In this document: positions 12,384 through 24,465 of the stretch, piece by piece
Position numbering within the stretch: the first letter of the stretch is position 1
Layout: the number at the start of each line of letters is the position of its first letter
Assembly: GCA_030248215.1 (NCBI GenBank)
Contig: JASANG010002243.1
Span: 40,778 to 104,777, forward strand
Length of the DNA: 64,000 bases
Direction: 5' to 3'
Source of the DNA: Enoplolaimus lenunculus
Lineage: Eukaryota; Nematoda; Enoplea; Enoplida; Thoracostomopsidae
Notes under the pieces: model-generated
Told to the model about the DNA's origin: nothing
Databases searched by the model: none
Seen by the model: the letters and a program-made list of their open reading frames with translations, nothing else
Translations under genes and position numbers: made by a program

Positions 12384-15300
12384 TACATAACTAGTGAACG
12401 ATTTAGATTCACATTACATATAGTCAAGTTGTGAAAGAAAATAATTACGATATAACCCACTTCGGAATTGAGCTAGCCCAACTTTGAATTGGTCTAAGTA
12501 ACGGCATGAACTACAACGTATATATATACTAAGGTATATCGAAAAGAACTGTTCCCTGAAAATCTGACAACTAATTGCACCCCCCTTCACTACGTAGCTT
12601 GCGGTGGGCGTTGAAATTATACGGTTGAGAAGATCGTTTGAGACCGCTCTAAGGTGCGATTTTTTGCATTACACAAACTTTACCAAACACATGCACCGAT
12701 TTCGTATACAGTTCACACCGAAATGAAGCAAATATTTATTGTTATTACAGCTAATTTCAAGCTTACTCCACCGATACGACCAATTTTCGAATCCGTTTTG
12801 CGATTTCGTATGTTTCAGCGTGGCATAAATCTGAAACAAAAATATTTATTCATAATAACGATTATTTTATACACATGTAATTAATTAAAATACGAGCCAA
12901 TCACGTTTACATCGGAGAAAGAATACAATTTTCGCGCCATAGCATTATACCAAAGGTACCAGCGTGCGTTGCGGTTGGCAAGACTATCCTTATTTTTTAG
13001 CATACGTGTGACCTGTGACATCTTGATAGTAGCAAGAGAAAACCAGGTAACATCCAAGCAAGACGCAGGCAAAGGGGAAAGTTCACGGAATGCATGTATG
13101 AAGGAACAAGATATAACAGATTTAGAGTCACATTACAATTACTTATTTCAAATAATACTAGTAATAGCTGCTACACACATTTGAGAATACGGGCTTAGAT
13201 CGAAGCCGTAAATTAAATATTAAATAATACCTAAATCTCCCAAGAACCATCCGCCACCGTGAGCATACACCAATATGCCTTGACCAAGTCTTAATTGCGG
13301 AATTGGTGCATAAATTCGTACAGGAACGCCAGCAATTTTTGTATCATACATCTAAAAAAGTATCACATTACCAGAGTTTACTTGGATCATGCTGGAATTT
13401 TTTCAAAGCGAAAATGGTTGAAAAATTATATTTTAGCATCCAACATTATGAGTTTTTACAAGTTGATGAGCGGGCCGCCAGTATTAAAGGGATGGAAAGA
13501 GGAAAAAGGGGAGAAGCTCAGCCACCCTGAAAAAGTTTTGGCCCTTCTAGAAAATTTTCAACCTTGTTTGTAAGTCAACGAAACCCCTGGTATGCCCTCC
13601 TGAAAAGTGTTTAGCCCCCCTAGCAAAGTGAGTCGGCTACGAGACCACTGCTATGGTTGGACGTTATAAAAAGTACCGAATACTGACCAACACAAGCAAT
13701 ACCAGCAGCTGGTTTATCGTTGGTTTCTGTGGCGAGTTTCTGTCCACAAAATGTCCTGTTTTGACTCATAATTACCTACAAATGTTGCATTCGATCGCGC
13801 TTCCGAGGGCAGTTGAAGCCAATAGATACCAGGTGATAGAAGCCGCTTGGTGCCTCATAAGTGCAAACCGACAGAATAAATAGCGGATAAGGATATTGAT
13901 CAAACAAAAGGAAACCACAACGAAAAACAGATATTGATGTATTAAAGTTTAAAAGATGTTTTATTTTTTGCCAATACAATCGAGACATGAAAGTATTCAC
14001 TAGACATGCTAACTTAAAAAATGGCAGTTGCGAGCATAATTATAAACGTATATATCCAGTATTTTTATAACGAAAAAAGAAACAAACACCAATTTTTACC
14101 AGAAACGAAAACGGATAACCGGTTGCACCCTGCACGCTTACATATACAGGTCGATGCATTGCTGAAGAACATTCCTAAGCCTAAGATTCAGCGTTAGATT
14201 AAGCCTATAAATAAGCAATAGCGTTAGCCTAAGCAAAAAATTAGCTTAACGCTTAAGCTTACCTTATTGCAGTCTCTCGGAAGAACGGTTTGACTTTAAG
14301 CCAAACATAGTCGTATAGACGTATATACGTCCGTCCGCCATTCATGCCCGCCCATCATCAGTCGGACTTACTTCAATTTCAGGACTTCTTGGATTAGGTG
14401 CAATCCATAACCAAATTTGTGTCTGAAGCCGCATCGCAGTCACAAAACACGACGTCGACCCGAGGAAATTGCAGAATTTAGTCTAAAATTATTCAATTTT
14501 AAATTTCAATAACGTAGTACCGGTACGTTTGTCAAGTGTTTACCCTAACCTAACACTATTTACGTTAACCTAAACTATGTCTTGTGCTACAAAAAATTAG
14601 TAGTTCATGAACCCAGCCCATGTAAAGATCAGGGGCGGAACGTTTTTCTGTGGGACTAGAAAAGATTAAACGTAAGTTTTAGACTAATTTTTTGTTTGGT
14701 TTAGTGTTCGGCTTAGGTTTAGGCATAGGAATATGCTCATTCTTACGCTTTGGTTTAGGCTTAGGCTTAGGCTTAGCAGTATACTTATAATAAATACTGT
14801 TCCGCCCTTGTTCTTAACATTGGTCACGTTTAATTGTTGTCTCCAATACGTGTCATCGCTCGTAATTTTTGAACGAGTATATAATGAAGTTCGAATCAAA
14901 GGAATTTTGCATTTGATTTGTACTACTTCGGTCGGAGAAAACATCCACAGTTGTCGCATTTTGTTGTAAAAATATATCATTACTATCTTGTGATAGGCGC
15001 TACACACAGTTGCTAATTTACAGCACACTGGAACTAAAAGTTTTCAGAAAGCAAAACGGCTCTTGTAAACTTTTATTCCCGCAGGCTTAGGCTCAGGTTT
15101 AGGCTTAGGCTCAGGTATAGGCTAAGACTCCGGCTTATGTATAGGAAAGGGTTTTTCTACGCAAACCTAAAGAGCATAAGGCTTGCTTTGTTCTAAGCCT
15201 ACGTAAGCCTAAACTTGAGCCCAAGCCTAAGCCCAAAATACTTACAGATAAACCAAGCAATCGATAAATATTCGACATTAGCTGGATCGTTTGGCGGTCC

Positions 15301-16217
15301 GGCCCCATAACCCCATCAGGAACTGGTTGATGAATATAGTACGCAAAACAAGCTACCAGGGAAATCAGAACCAACACTCGTCGGCTTGGAATTAAACTTT
15401 GCGCGTTTGTTGATGCAAGCTTGACTAGTTCTAACGCTGACTTTGTCTAAAAAATATGAAACTTGCCGAAAGGATAATTGAAAGCGGCTGCAGGATTTGC
15501 AACACCAACACTTTAAAATAATGCCAGAAAATTCCGATTTTTTTGTGTTTTTGTGGCTAACTGATGACTTTTAAATGCCTACTTCAAACTGTTGGCCTAA
15601 ATTGCAAAAAGATAATATGTTAAGGCATAATGTAGAAATTTATTACAATTTTTGACCCATGCAAAGATCAGGCGTAGAACGTTTACCTACGGGCCTGCAA
15701 TAGAGTATGTTTAAGCTTTAGGCATTTTTGCTTCGGCTTAGGCTTACGTATAAGCTAATTTTTACTCGTATACTTAGGCGTAGGCTTAGGAATATGCTTA
15801 TACTATTGTAACGGCTCAGTTGTATACATTGACCAAAACTTCAATGAAGTTTATCTCCAATCTTAAAACTCCAATTTACAAGCTGTTTTCAAATTTTTGC
15901 TACAAAATTTTACAAGTTTTGAAATAATTAACTGTAATTAAAAACTACTGCGTTCAAGTTGACAAACATTTACTCTTTCCATGAGGTGTATTACTTTTTC
16001 AGCCGTAGGTTTTACTTCGGTCGGCATTCCGGTATTTCAAATCGGAACGATTATGATACAGCAACGTTTTGTGGTATAAAAAATTCCAGAAAAGAACCTT
16101 AAAAGATATTTTTAACGGCAAATATAGCAAACAATATTACGTACTTACTGTTATTGTATCACGTGCTATATGATAGTTCAATCGCAAAAATGCAACTAAC
16201 GCTAATTCTTCCTTCAT
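8675..16217 (-). CDS. Arylacetamide deacetylase / neutral cholesterol ester hydrolase-type alpha/beta hydrolase, 7 exons
   Basis: Minus-strand gene, exons 16217-16149, 15446-15246, 14422-14372, 13351-13231, 12983-12911, 12173-11962, 9195-8675, giving 415 aa (human AADAC is about 399). The family consists of ER type II membrane serine hydrolases that cleave acyl esters and amides. Seen: a hydrophobic signal-anchor (about residues 47-61) preceded by a 46-residue N-terminal segment; oxyanion-hole motif HGGGW (138-142); YRMSPEHKFPAP (173-184), matching the family YRLAPEH block; nucleophile elbow GVSSGGN (Ser218); acid in TAGYDVLRDE (Asp358); base in ENANHGVFS (His388). A complete triad and normal length argue for a functional enzyme. 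Two joins are tentative. Exon 5 has a purine-rich acceptor (AAGGATAG). The exon 6/7 join uses a weak donor (C|GTGTCA) with acceptor CAGAG; the alternative AAA|GTACGT donor would need another exon. AADAC versus NCEH1 versus AADAC-like cannot be decided here. Confidence 0.88.
9200..11960. other. Large last intron of the hydrolase gene
   Basis: Bounded by exons 6 and 7. No further exon or transposon with ends was recognised; a hexamer-like remnant occurs near 9360-9440. A missed small exon cannot be excluded because the exon 6/7 splice is weak. Confidence 0.45.
12340..12382. repeat. (AAT)n microsatellite
   Basis: About 14 AAT units in an intron of the hydrolase gene. Confidence 0.93.
13470..13650 (+). 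repeat. Dispersed ~170-bp repeat (GAAAATTTTCAACCTTG family)
   Basis: Shares GAAAATTTTCAACCTTG, then GTAAGTCA, CCCTGGTATGCC, CTGAAAA and GCAAAGTGAG-CGGCTACG in order with segments at about 20505-20650 and 30180-30360. No ends or coding capacity are defined. Confidence 0.6.
14616..14823. mobile_element. Hexamer-tract MITE (TTAGGC-like interior), copy
   Basis: Left end CATGTAAAGATCAGGGGCGG, right end CTGTTCCGCCCTTGTTC then TTAACATTGG (inverted). The interior has runs of GGTTTA/GGCTTA hexamers. Intron of the hydrolase gene. Confidence 0.85.
15080..15245. mobile_element. Hexamer-tract remnant abutting hydrolase exon 2
   Basis: Partial copy made mainly of GGCTTA/GGCTCA hexamers on plus and CCTAAG on minus. 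It reaches to within about 10 bp of the exon 2 splice donor. Confidence 0.7.
15654..15834. mobile_element. Hexamer-tract MITE, copy
   Basis: Ends GACCCATGCAAAGATCAGG and GTATACATTGACC with diverged hexamers (GGCTTACG, GGCGTAGGC) between. Between hydrolase exons 1 and 2. Confidence 0.75.
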
Positions 16218-16732
16218 TATGACATGTTTCAATTTGAAATTAAGTACGTATTTAATTTTCTTAAAATAATTTTTTAAAACCAAATCGAAATCAACTTTTA
16301 AACAGATGCCCAACAAATCAGTGTTGAAACAAGCGTTGCGCTAACGAACAAGCGGATATCATATCAATATCTGGTTAAGAGTTCAGTGGCGGATTTACAA
16401 TTTTCTGGTATACCACAGTAACCAGGGGCTCCAATTACGAGTTAAAAGAAAGATCCAAAAATATCTAAAACGTGCTGAAATATATCGACGCAAACTGGGA
16501 GGCGATTGGGCAAGGGACCTAGAGACTACGATGCTTAGGCTCAGGCTTGAGCTTACGATTAGGCTTACGTTTAGGCTTACGCTCAAACTTGTGTTGGGCT
16601 TAAGGAAAAATTTAGGGTTAAACTTAGTAAAGGTTATACGTACGTTCGAACAAACTGAGATTCGTGAAAGAAAATGTAAGGTCTATCACCAACTGACGAC
16701 AGGTGCTACATCCATTTGAGAATACGGGCCAA

Positions 16733-16945
16733 GGGTGCAGCGAGATATCTGTTTCGGTTTCCGTGTCCGGTAACAATCGGTGTCTACTTCAGTTTCCGTT
16801 TCCTCTTTAAAGTATTTAGAAAGCCCGGTAAATATCCCAATTGCGCAGACAATTAAACTGCTTTGAAACATTTATACTTCAATATCCGCTTTCCGTTTCT
16901 GTTGCGGTTTCCGTTTTTGTTACCATTCGTTTACACCCTGCTTGA
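16733..16945. mobile_element. Element with GTTTCCGTTTTCGTTAC subrepeats
   Basis: Flanked by AGGGTGCAGCG and TTTACACCCTGC (inverted). The interior has repeated GGTTTCCGT-like motifs. Related segments at about 1320-1480, 13870-14135, 47150-47235 and 52070-52425. Confidence 0.55.
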
Positions 16946-18121
16946 ATGAAACTGCCGTCAAATATGGTTGGAACTAACATTTCAAAACTGGAAAGAGAGT
17001 TATATCAATCAATGCTGCTTGCAAAGTTAAGTTGTGGACTTGCAAAATAGAAACTGTGATTTCTGGCCGGTACCCAGGACAATATTGTAAAGTGGACGCA
17101 AAAATGTTTTAGCAGGGGCATGCGAATATTTATCCTGATTTACAAGCGGAACTACAACGTTTCTACGTAGGTCAAAGGTTTGTACGAGTTTCGCTCTTCC
17201 TGCCCCCCCCGGCTACGAACACGTGTGACCTACTCAAACCCACCAGTAAAATCTTTGGACTTAGCGTTTTTCTAAAGCGGTCACAAATGGCGTTATCTCT
17301 GAGACCTGTGACTGTAACGTAATTTGTTTTTGTGACGACAAAAACCTTAAATTGAAATTTATACGTTTTTAGTTTTCAAACATCACCCCAACGCTATGAA
17401 TTCTTGAGATAAGAAATACGATTTATTTTGCAAACACGCAATGCGCCTTTAAGCTGTCGTTATTTTTAGATCAATTTATAAAAAGGCTATGGTATTACGC
17501 AATTAAACTGCAATTTGTACTTTGAACCGCAGATACGCAGAAAACATTTTAACGCAAACACTATCGAGAATAACAAAAGCTAACCAATGACATGTCTGTT
17601 TAATATACTCATTATTTCACAACCAAATGTAAATTTTTTACAAATATTATTATTTAAAACGTATCAGGTTTAATTTAAACTTTTCTATACCGTTCGACGC
17701 AAGCCGTAAACAAAGCTAAGCATGGCAACAGTTGAAACTGAACGAATATACCATTTCTCTCCGTTTCAAAAAGACACCATATGCTTTGAATGGTTCTTGT
17801 ACGCTTCCTTCTACGTTTAACAGTTAGGCTAAGGCTTCAAAAATGTAAGTTCGTAAACGTTTTTATACTGCAATAGGCATTAGGCTTAGGAACATACTTC
17901 TACACTGTTACGTCCCTCACAGTAATTATTGCCATTTTTCCCTACGAACGACAAAGCAACGAAAATTTTGTCTCGCTTTTGAAGGATCCGGTGAAAATGG
18001 TTAAAAATATCGCCGCGGAAGTAAAATTAAACGCAGTCAGTAGGTTCCAGCTCTCTTCGTGCCCGTATCACTGCGCCGCACCTGCCCTAGGTTATATACA
18101 TGACTTATAAACAAAGAAAAA
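16946..18121. other. Intergenic DNA upstream of the hydrolase gene
   Basis: Contains a hexamer-tract remnant at about 17825-17925; otherwise nothing was recognised. Confidence 0.4.
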
Positions 18122-18309
<188 letters not shown>

Positions 18310-18755
18310 ACAGAAAACCACGTTTATACAATGATTGCTCAAAATTTTCTGTTTTCTCAAATTTGCTCCGTAATTCAGCAATTTTTTTTGCTATTTTGTT
18401 GTTTTGTTTTTAAGATAATATTTTCAAGCGGTGAAAAACTTGCTTAAACAGCCTTTAAATCAGAGAAAATTAATTTGTGAGTCTACATATTAAAACAGTG
18501 ACACATTGCAGTTAATACAAAACACAATTAGTCATTTAAATTTAAGAGTGCATGATACAAGAGTGCGCAACTTTTAGGGTTCTGCATGATACAAAATGCC
18601 CCACCGAGCGCTGTGTTTTTGGCCGATCCCCTTTATATGCCGAGCATTTTTGATGTCGGATATATACATACAGCGTTATGGATACCACAGGTTGTACCCC
18701 TCTCTAAATAAGGGACGGACGATCAAAAAATGCACAGCGTGCCGGGTACATTTTG

Positions 18756-19199
18756 TACTAAGCACAACCACAAGAGTTGCATACTCTTGTATCATGCACT
18801 CTTCATTAAATACTAAGCACAACCACAAGAGTTGCATACTCTTGTATAATGCACTCTTCATTAAATACTAAGCACAACCACAAGAGTTGCATACTCTTGT
18901 ATAATGCACTCTTCATTAAATACTAAGCACAACCACAAGAGTTGCATACTCTTGTATAATGCACTCTTCATTAAATACTAAGCACAACCACAAGAGTTGC
19001 ATACTCTTGTATCATGCACTCTTCATTAAATACTAAGCACAACCACAAGAGTTGCATACTCTTGTATCATGCACTCTTCATTAAATACCTAGGCACAACC
19101 ACAAGAGTTGCATATTCTTGTATCATGCACTCTTCATTAAATACCTAAGCACAACCACAAGAGTTGCATACTCTTGTATCATGCACTCTTCATTAAATA
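18756..19199. repeat. 55-bp tandem repeat with internal hairpin, 8 copies
   Basis: Eight near-identical copies starting at 18756, 18811, 18866, 18921, 18976, 19031, 19086 and about 19142. Each contains the perfect inverted repeat CAAGAGT-TGCAT-ACTCTTG. Copies 7 and 8 carry an extra C (TACCTA). Diverged relatives of the unit are seen just upstream (GCATGATACAAGAGTGC at about 18550). Confidence 0.95.
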
Positions 19200-19544
19200 T
19201 ATATAATTTTTGAGTCTAACCATACATTAATTCATTTGAATCAGAAGCAAGAGTGACGGTTTACTCTCATTCGGGTAACAGGTCGTCTGGAGTCATTTGA
19301 ACAATAGTGATTAGTTAACTTTCTATGGTATTTGTGGAGCAGCGACGTAGCAGCCGGAGAGTGAAAGAAGTTAGAAAATTTTGCATAATAGAGAATGGAA
19401 AACTTTTTATTATCTTCCACAAATATATCGGATATCGCATTATGTTGTTTATCAAAACTATCAAAAGGTATAGCGTCACCGTTGCTGCTACGGTCAAACT
19501 GTATCTCTAATACATAATAGGTTTAAGCGGGGAAGGTAATATGA

Positions 19545-20118
19545 GGCGGGTCACCATTTTGTGTCCAATCAATAGAAACCCGTATCCCTAACAAGAGTCC
19601 GTAAGTGTATAGAGTCACTAAACCCTAATTAGAGTCTTTAAATGTCAATTATTCCTAATTGTAGCGCATAAATGACTCTAAAATCAAATAAAGTTGAGTT
19701 CGAAAATTTACACCATACTTAAGTTTTGAAAGTACGGTCCTAAGTATATTCTTGCATTATCGCTCAAGTTTTTGATAAAAGACAAATAAACGTTTCATTC
19801 AACGTATAGTCGCGCAATACCGGATTTCTATCAGTAACGGACGGAGGCGGAGGGCTGGTTAAAAATATAATAGTCCGTAACAGAATAACAGGGGTTATAC
19901 TTTCAAAATTTAAGTAAGCTTTAAAGTTTCGAACTGAAATTATTTGGTCCTGGAGTCATTTATGCGCTACAATTAGGGTTAATTGAGATTTATGGACTCT
20001 AATTAGGGTTTAGGAACTCCATCCGCTTACGGACTCTTATTAGGGATACGGACACCTATTGATTCGGACCCAAAACGGGAACCCCCCTCTTATTACCCCC
20101 CTTATTTGGGTGAATACC
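19545..20118. mobile_element. Rearranged, head-to-head copy of the 430-bp MITE
   Basis: Left half (19560-19860) is the reverse complement of the family's right portion and middle. Right half (about 19870-20118) is forward and ends CCCCTTATTTGGGTGAAT. The two halves meet near the GTTACGGAC motif, suggesting a recombined or nested pair. Confidence 0.7.
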
Positions 20119-20294
20119 GTATATGTGCAAATTTGGTTTAAATTATTGAAAATTTTAATCGGGACGGCTAAAAATAAGAAACAATTTACAAAATGTAACG
20201 ACGCAAAACTTTTTTCAGCAACATTTTGTAAAAATGTTGCAAAACTGGTATAATAATCAATTATTACATCCAGAAAAACGTTTTTACAGGCCAT

Positions 20295-22849
20295 TTACGC
20301 GACAAGAGAGCAGAAATTGCATCTAGGCTTAACCGGGTGTTGCCAAATTTTCATCGTTTGCGCTCGCATGTTTAGTCGCAGCTTTAAAACAGCCAACACG
20401 AAGCACCAATTACCTACCAAAGTGATAATTATTGTAAATTTATAATCAGTGAATCCAACTGCTCGAATTCCAAACACTACCTGTGGCGAAGCTGAACTGC
20501 AACCGGGCTGCAGCCAGGGAAAGCCATCGGAAATTTTGGGCCCTTGCCCTAGAGAAACTTTCAACCTTGCTCATTAGTCATCCAAACCCTTATATGCCCC
20601 TCTTAAAAATGTTTACTTTCGCCTTGCAAGGTGAGCTAGCTACCAGCCTGCCTACAACTGTATTAAATTTTTGGCCGGACATAGCGCTGCTTGTTACTTT
20701 GTAAACCGCCGAGCGGTTGGTAATATGCACCATAGCGATATGAGAATACCGAGTATAGATTATGATTGTGTTGTCGTTGAAGTGGACCTGTAGACAGAAG
20801 GCCTAAGATAGGTTGGGCGCAGCCCCCTTCTAAAAACTTCAACAAGATTTTAGCAGCAATTGGTTACATGTGTTGCATACAATTGAGAATATGGGCAAAG
20901 ATCCTAACAATCTAAGATAATTGACATATTTAAGAATTCTTCCCGCCAATGTTAAAGCCTAAAGCTTACTCTTTGTTATCACACAGAAAATGGACGGCCT
21001 TTGGAGTAAAAACAGCCAAATTTACCAACAAAGCCAAGACAAATCAAAACAGAGCTGAAAGCCTGAAAACAAACATCTAACAGTTCTTAACCCATTCCGG
21101 TTATACGATGAGTAATGCACGCATTCAATTTCGTAACCAGTTCAACATACCAGAGTGAGCTAAAATGTCAAAAGAACCAAGCAAGAAATTCAGATGACTT
21201 GCAAACGACGCCAAATTTTTTACGCAAGACCAAAAATTTTCTGTAAATCAATTTTTCCCAGAGGAGCTGAGGCTGCAGAGGTTCCCTCTGACTAAGGGCC
21301 CTGACACAGGCTAAAACCTTATAAACGTTATAGCTACTTGATCTGTTACCAGGCAATTTATTAATAACAGTAACTAACCAACTGTAATGAAACCCTCGTG
21401 GAACAAAGCCAATGCATTTAAAGATCATCTCTGAAGTTAAAAATGTAAACACTCAGTGGCGTTTGCATGAAGGCGTACATGTAAACCGGTAATTCTACGG
21501 TAAGCTGCAGGACATAAAGCATCAAATTATGCTTTACAAGTCCTATCATTAGAGCTAATATGTTCGGCAGATATATAGTCAGAGGCGGATCCGGAGGGCA
21601 GGCGAACCACCCCCAGTAGAAACTGTTTTACGATAAATGGTAATGTCTCTACCTTACAAATTTTTACTTTTGTGCCACGAAAATTGGGTTTGGCTTCTCG
21701 CTCGTTTCACTGGAAACGAGGCTTTTAGTATATATTTCGCGTTCGTTCGTCAAAACATCCTTTTACCAACAATGGTAAGGTCCTATTGACCTTATTAATT
21801 TTCACTTTTGTGCCACAAAAATCGCATCTGACTTTTTGATCGCTTCGCTCACGATGATTGTTCGCAATATATATTGCGCTCGTAGTCAGAAATTTCTGCA
21901 TTCGCCATTGTACACAGTGATTTTCTACGGTGTAGTTTAAAACAATTTTCTTCAGCCATTTCAATATATTCAAAAACATTACGACCCTTCAGAAAAACTC
22001 CTCTTTTAATGAAGTTGGTAAAGGAAATTAGAATAATAGACTTACACGCGTTACAAGTAACCAACTGCCTGTTAGTATTTGAAACAGTCTCGGATAACGC
22101 TTCACGACAAAACTTTTTTAAAGTGATTCTGTACACTGCAAAAAATGGGGAGTCAAATTGACTCTCTCCGAAAATAGGCTTTTCTAGACTACACAAACTG
22201 AGTCAAACTCGAGTCCGCACGAGTCAAATTCGACTCACTAAACAACTCGGGTGAGTCGAATTTGACTCTGGCGGAATCGAATTTGACGCAGTTTGTGTTG
22301 TTTTGTAGAGCGTACTTCGGAGAGAGTAGATTTGACTCACAATTTTCTGCAGTGTACGAAAAATAAATCGGCCAATGTAAAGAACAGATACGGAGCAGTA
22401 TTATAAGCATATTCCTAAGCCTAACGCCTAAGCCTAAGCCAAGCGAAAAAATCAGTCTAAAGCATAAGCTTACTCTTTTGCAGTCACACAGACGTTCGCC
22501 CCTGTTCTTTACATGGGCCAATAAATCATAGCTGCCCACGCCCCTGTAAAATCTCAAAGTTGCCTTACCTAGCCATCCAGCAGTTACTAAGAAAATATAA
22601 AATGTAACTGATTTTCTGTTACACAACCACAGAAATGTCACATAAATCGCAAAAGTAGCCGAAACTTCCTTATACACCGCCACTGGTTCATTCAACGCAT
22701 CATTGTTGATAACAGATAAAACCAAATTTCCAGGTATTTTTATGCACCTACCAACTTGATAACTCCAAATGCCAAAAAAGTTTTGAAAAACGCTGCTATG
22801 CTCAACTCCTTGTAACGTTGCCAAGAACCCCAGTGTTGGTAAAACACAG
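20295..22849 (-). CDS. Unrecognised multi-pass membrane protein, three 3' exons
   Basis: Three minus-strand open exons with compatible phases: 22849-22569 (acceptor TATATTTCAG, donor G|GTAAGG), 21430-21350 (acceptor TTTTAACTTCAG, donor G|GTAACA) and 20491-20295 (acceptor GTTGCAGTTCAG, stop TAA). Joined, they encode about 185 residues with hydrophobic segments in SATFAIYVTFLWLC, SVTFYIFLVTAGWL and FTIIITLVGNWCFVLAVL, followed by a basic tail with a CNFC near the end. Exon 1 as drawn begins in phase 2, so at least one upstream exon is missing. I do not recognise the family. Internal donor-like sites (GTTG|GTAGGT at about 22745 and TTG|GTAGGT in the last exon) allow other splice forms. Each exon alone would be weak; the matching phases across three exons raise confidence to moderate. 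Confidence 0.42.
22132..22356. mobile_element. Palindromic foldback MITE, copy 1 (TACACTGCAAAAAATGG ends)
   Basis: A 225-bp element whose two halves are near reverse complements. It starts TACACTGCAAAAAATGG and ends TTTTCTGCAGTGTA; the interior repeats GAGTCAAATTTGACTC-type motifs. It has no coding capacity. Same family as 51435-51658. It lies in an intron of the putative membrane gene, 13 bp from a hexamer-tract element. Confidence 0.9.
22370..22520. mobile_element. Hexamer-tract MITE, copy next to a palindromic MITE
   Basis: Inverted ends GGCCAATGTAAAGAACAG / CTGTTCTTTACATGGGCC around a CCTAAGCCTAAGCC tract. Separated by 13 bp from the palindromic element ending at 22356. Confidence 0.88.
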
Positions 22850-23449
22850 CTGAAATATACCTTAATTTAAAAACATCAGCAACAACAACAACAATTGCAA
22901 CAACAACAAATTTTATTCAATTTTTGCACTTTTTGCAGTTTTTAAACAATTATTACAGGTCTGAATATTGTTCAGAAACACGTGATGTAAAACAACTTTG
23001 CAGTAGTTTTGGTATAAACATATGGTTTTCAATAGGGTCATATTTATCGGCCCCCTCCTTTTTTCCGGTTGCACAAGGCCCCATTCCGAAATATAACCAT
23101 ACGCTGTTGCTGCACCGTCAGACGCACCAAATTGTCTTTAGCCGCGGTGAGAACACCTAAAATGACATGTTAGCACTTAGGACATAATTGGCAAACCTTA
23201 AGCGATAGTTAAGTGTCAGGCAGCGTAGCGAGGACTCTGGTCTCCTGCTCCAACGTCACTCTCGACACAACCCTGGCTTTTAGATACCTAAGCCTATGGA
23301 ATATATGAAACTCCACTTAATAGTATGCATAGCAAAAAATGAAACAACAAAATATAAACTGACCCTTGTACAATTTTCCGACATTTAATGTTAGAACTCA
23401 GTTTTCGCTTAAACAAAGACTTAGGCGAGGCTATTCCTGAACATTAACC

Positions 23450-23740
23450 CCTTCTTACATTGAGTTGCCTGTAGGTAACTCAGCGCAGTGTATATACGTT
23501 AAATAGTATATATCGCACCGTGTTTAACAATTGCAACACGTATACATAGTACTAAATCACCACAAGACGTAGAGAGCACTCTCGGGCTCGAGCGTCAAGC
23601 TCCTATAGCTGAGTGGTGATGGTATTCGCCTCCCACTCCAGTCACTGGAGTTCGAATCCTAGCATAAAAGTAGGTCTCAGGGGAAATAGGAAAGATTCAT
23701 GCGAGAAAGGGTTAAGTAAGCTTAATCCTTAGCCTGTACG
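23450..23740 (+). mobile_element. tRNA-derived SINE, family A, copy 1
   Basis: The tRNA-like head (23599-23664) has a Pol III A box (TAGCTGAGTGGTGATGG) and B box (GAGTTCGAATCC), with a Gly(CCC)-like centre (GCCTCCCAC). It is preceded by about 150 bp also present in the second copy at 45984, so the repeat unit is longer than the tRNA part. Not a functional tRNA: no matching acceptor stem. Confidence 0.78.
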
Positions 23741-24465
23741 TAAATGTAGGGGAAAGTGTACAAAGCATAGACATTGTATAAAGTTGTACATATTCTTATA
23801 CAAACGTCTGTGTGATGCACCTACCTCCAATAAGAATAAATAACCAAAATTCATCTGAAAACTTCATAACAGCCCCAATAATATCGAAACTGTAGGGTTA
23901 AGATCACCCCTTTCAGCAGTTTCGCGAAAAGTATAGAACGACGCCAGGAATGGGACCTAAGTCTTAATTTCGCAAGATATCGAACATTGACAGTCATTAC
24001 AATTCAGAGACAACCGTCAAGCCTCTGCAACTCTACAAAATCCAACAGGGTACCGGCGGTCCGGCTACGGCAGAAAATCGACCTGCGGCCCCGGGTCCAA
24101 TAGAAATTTCGGCAATTTCGGTAGTGACATTTTTTTGCATTTTTTGTAAAACAAGCGCTATCGGTGAAATGGTTTTGCAAATTTGGGGCAGTTGTGGAGG
24201 CTTTAATTGCCGAAATGCCTCAAAAACAAAGATTGAAACCGAATTTTTGATAACATTTCGCAGATTGTCGCTTTTAGCACAATTTTAGTAACGAATTTAT
24301 AGCAGATCTCGAACGCTTTAGCTCCGGCATGAGTTATTGACTCTAGCTCCGGCAAGTTTGTTTACCTCCGGCTCCGGTTTTTTCACCTCATGCTGCATCC
24401 CGCAATACAAAGAATAAACAAAACAGATATGCCGGTCATACAAAATAATTAGCATAAACAATAAA

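Noticed and set aside
15135-15377. Frame continuing past hydrolase exon 2 into SILGLGLGSSLGL
   Set aside because: The extension is translated hexamer-tract intron sequence beyond the GTAAGT donor.
18756-19199. CRISPR array
   Set aside because: Units are contiguous with no unique spacers, and the genome is eukaryotic.
23599-23664. Functional tRNA-Gly gene
   Set aside because: A and B boxes are present, but there is no matching acceptor stem, and a collinear copy with a shared leader at 46133 indicates a SINE.
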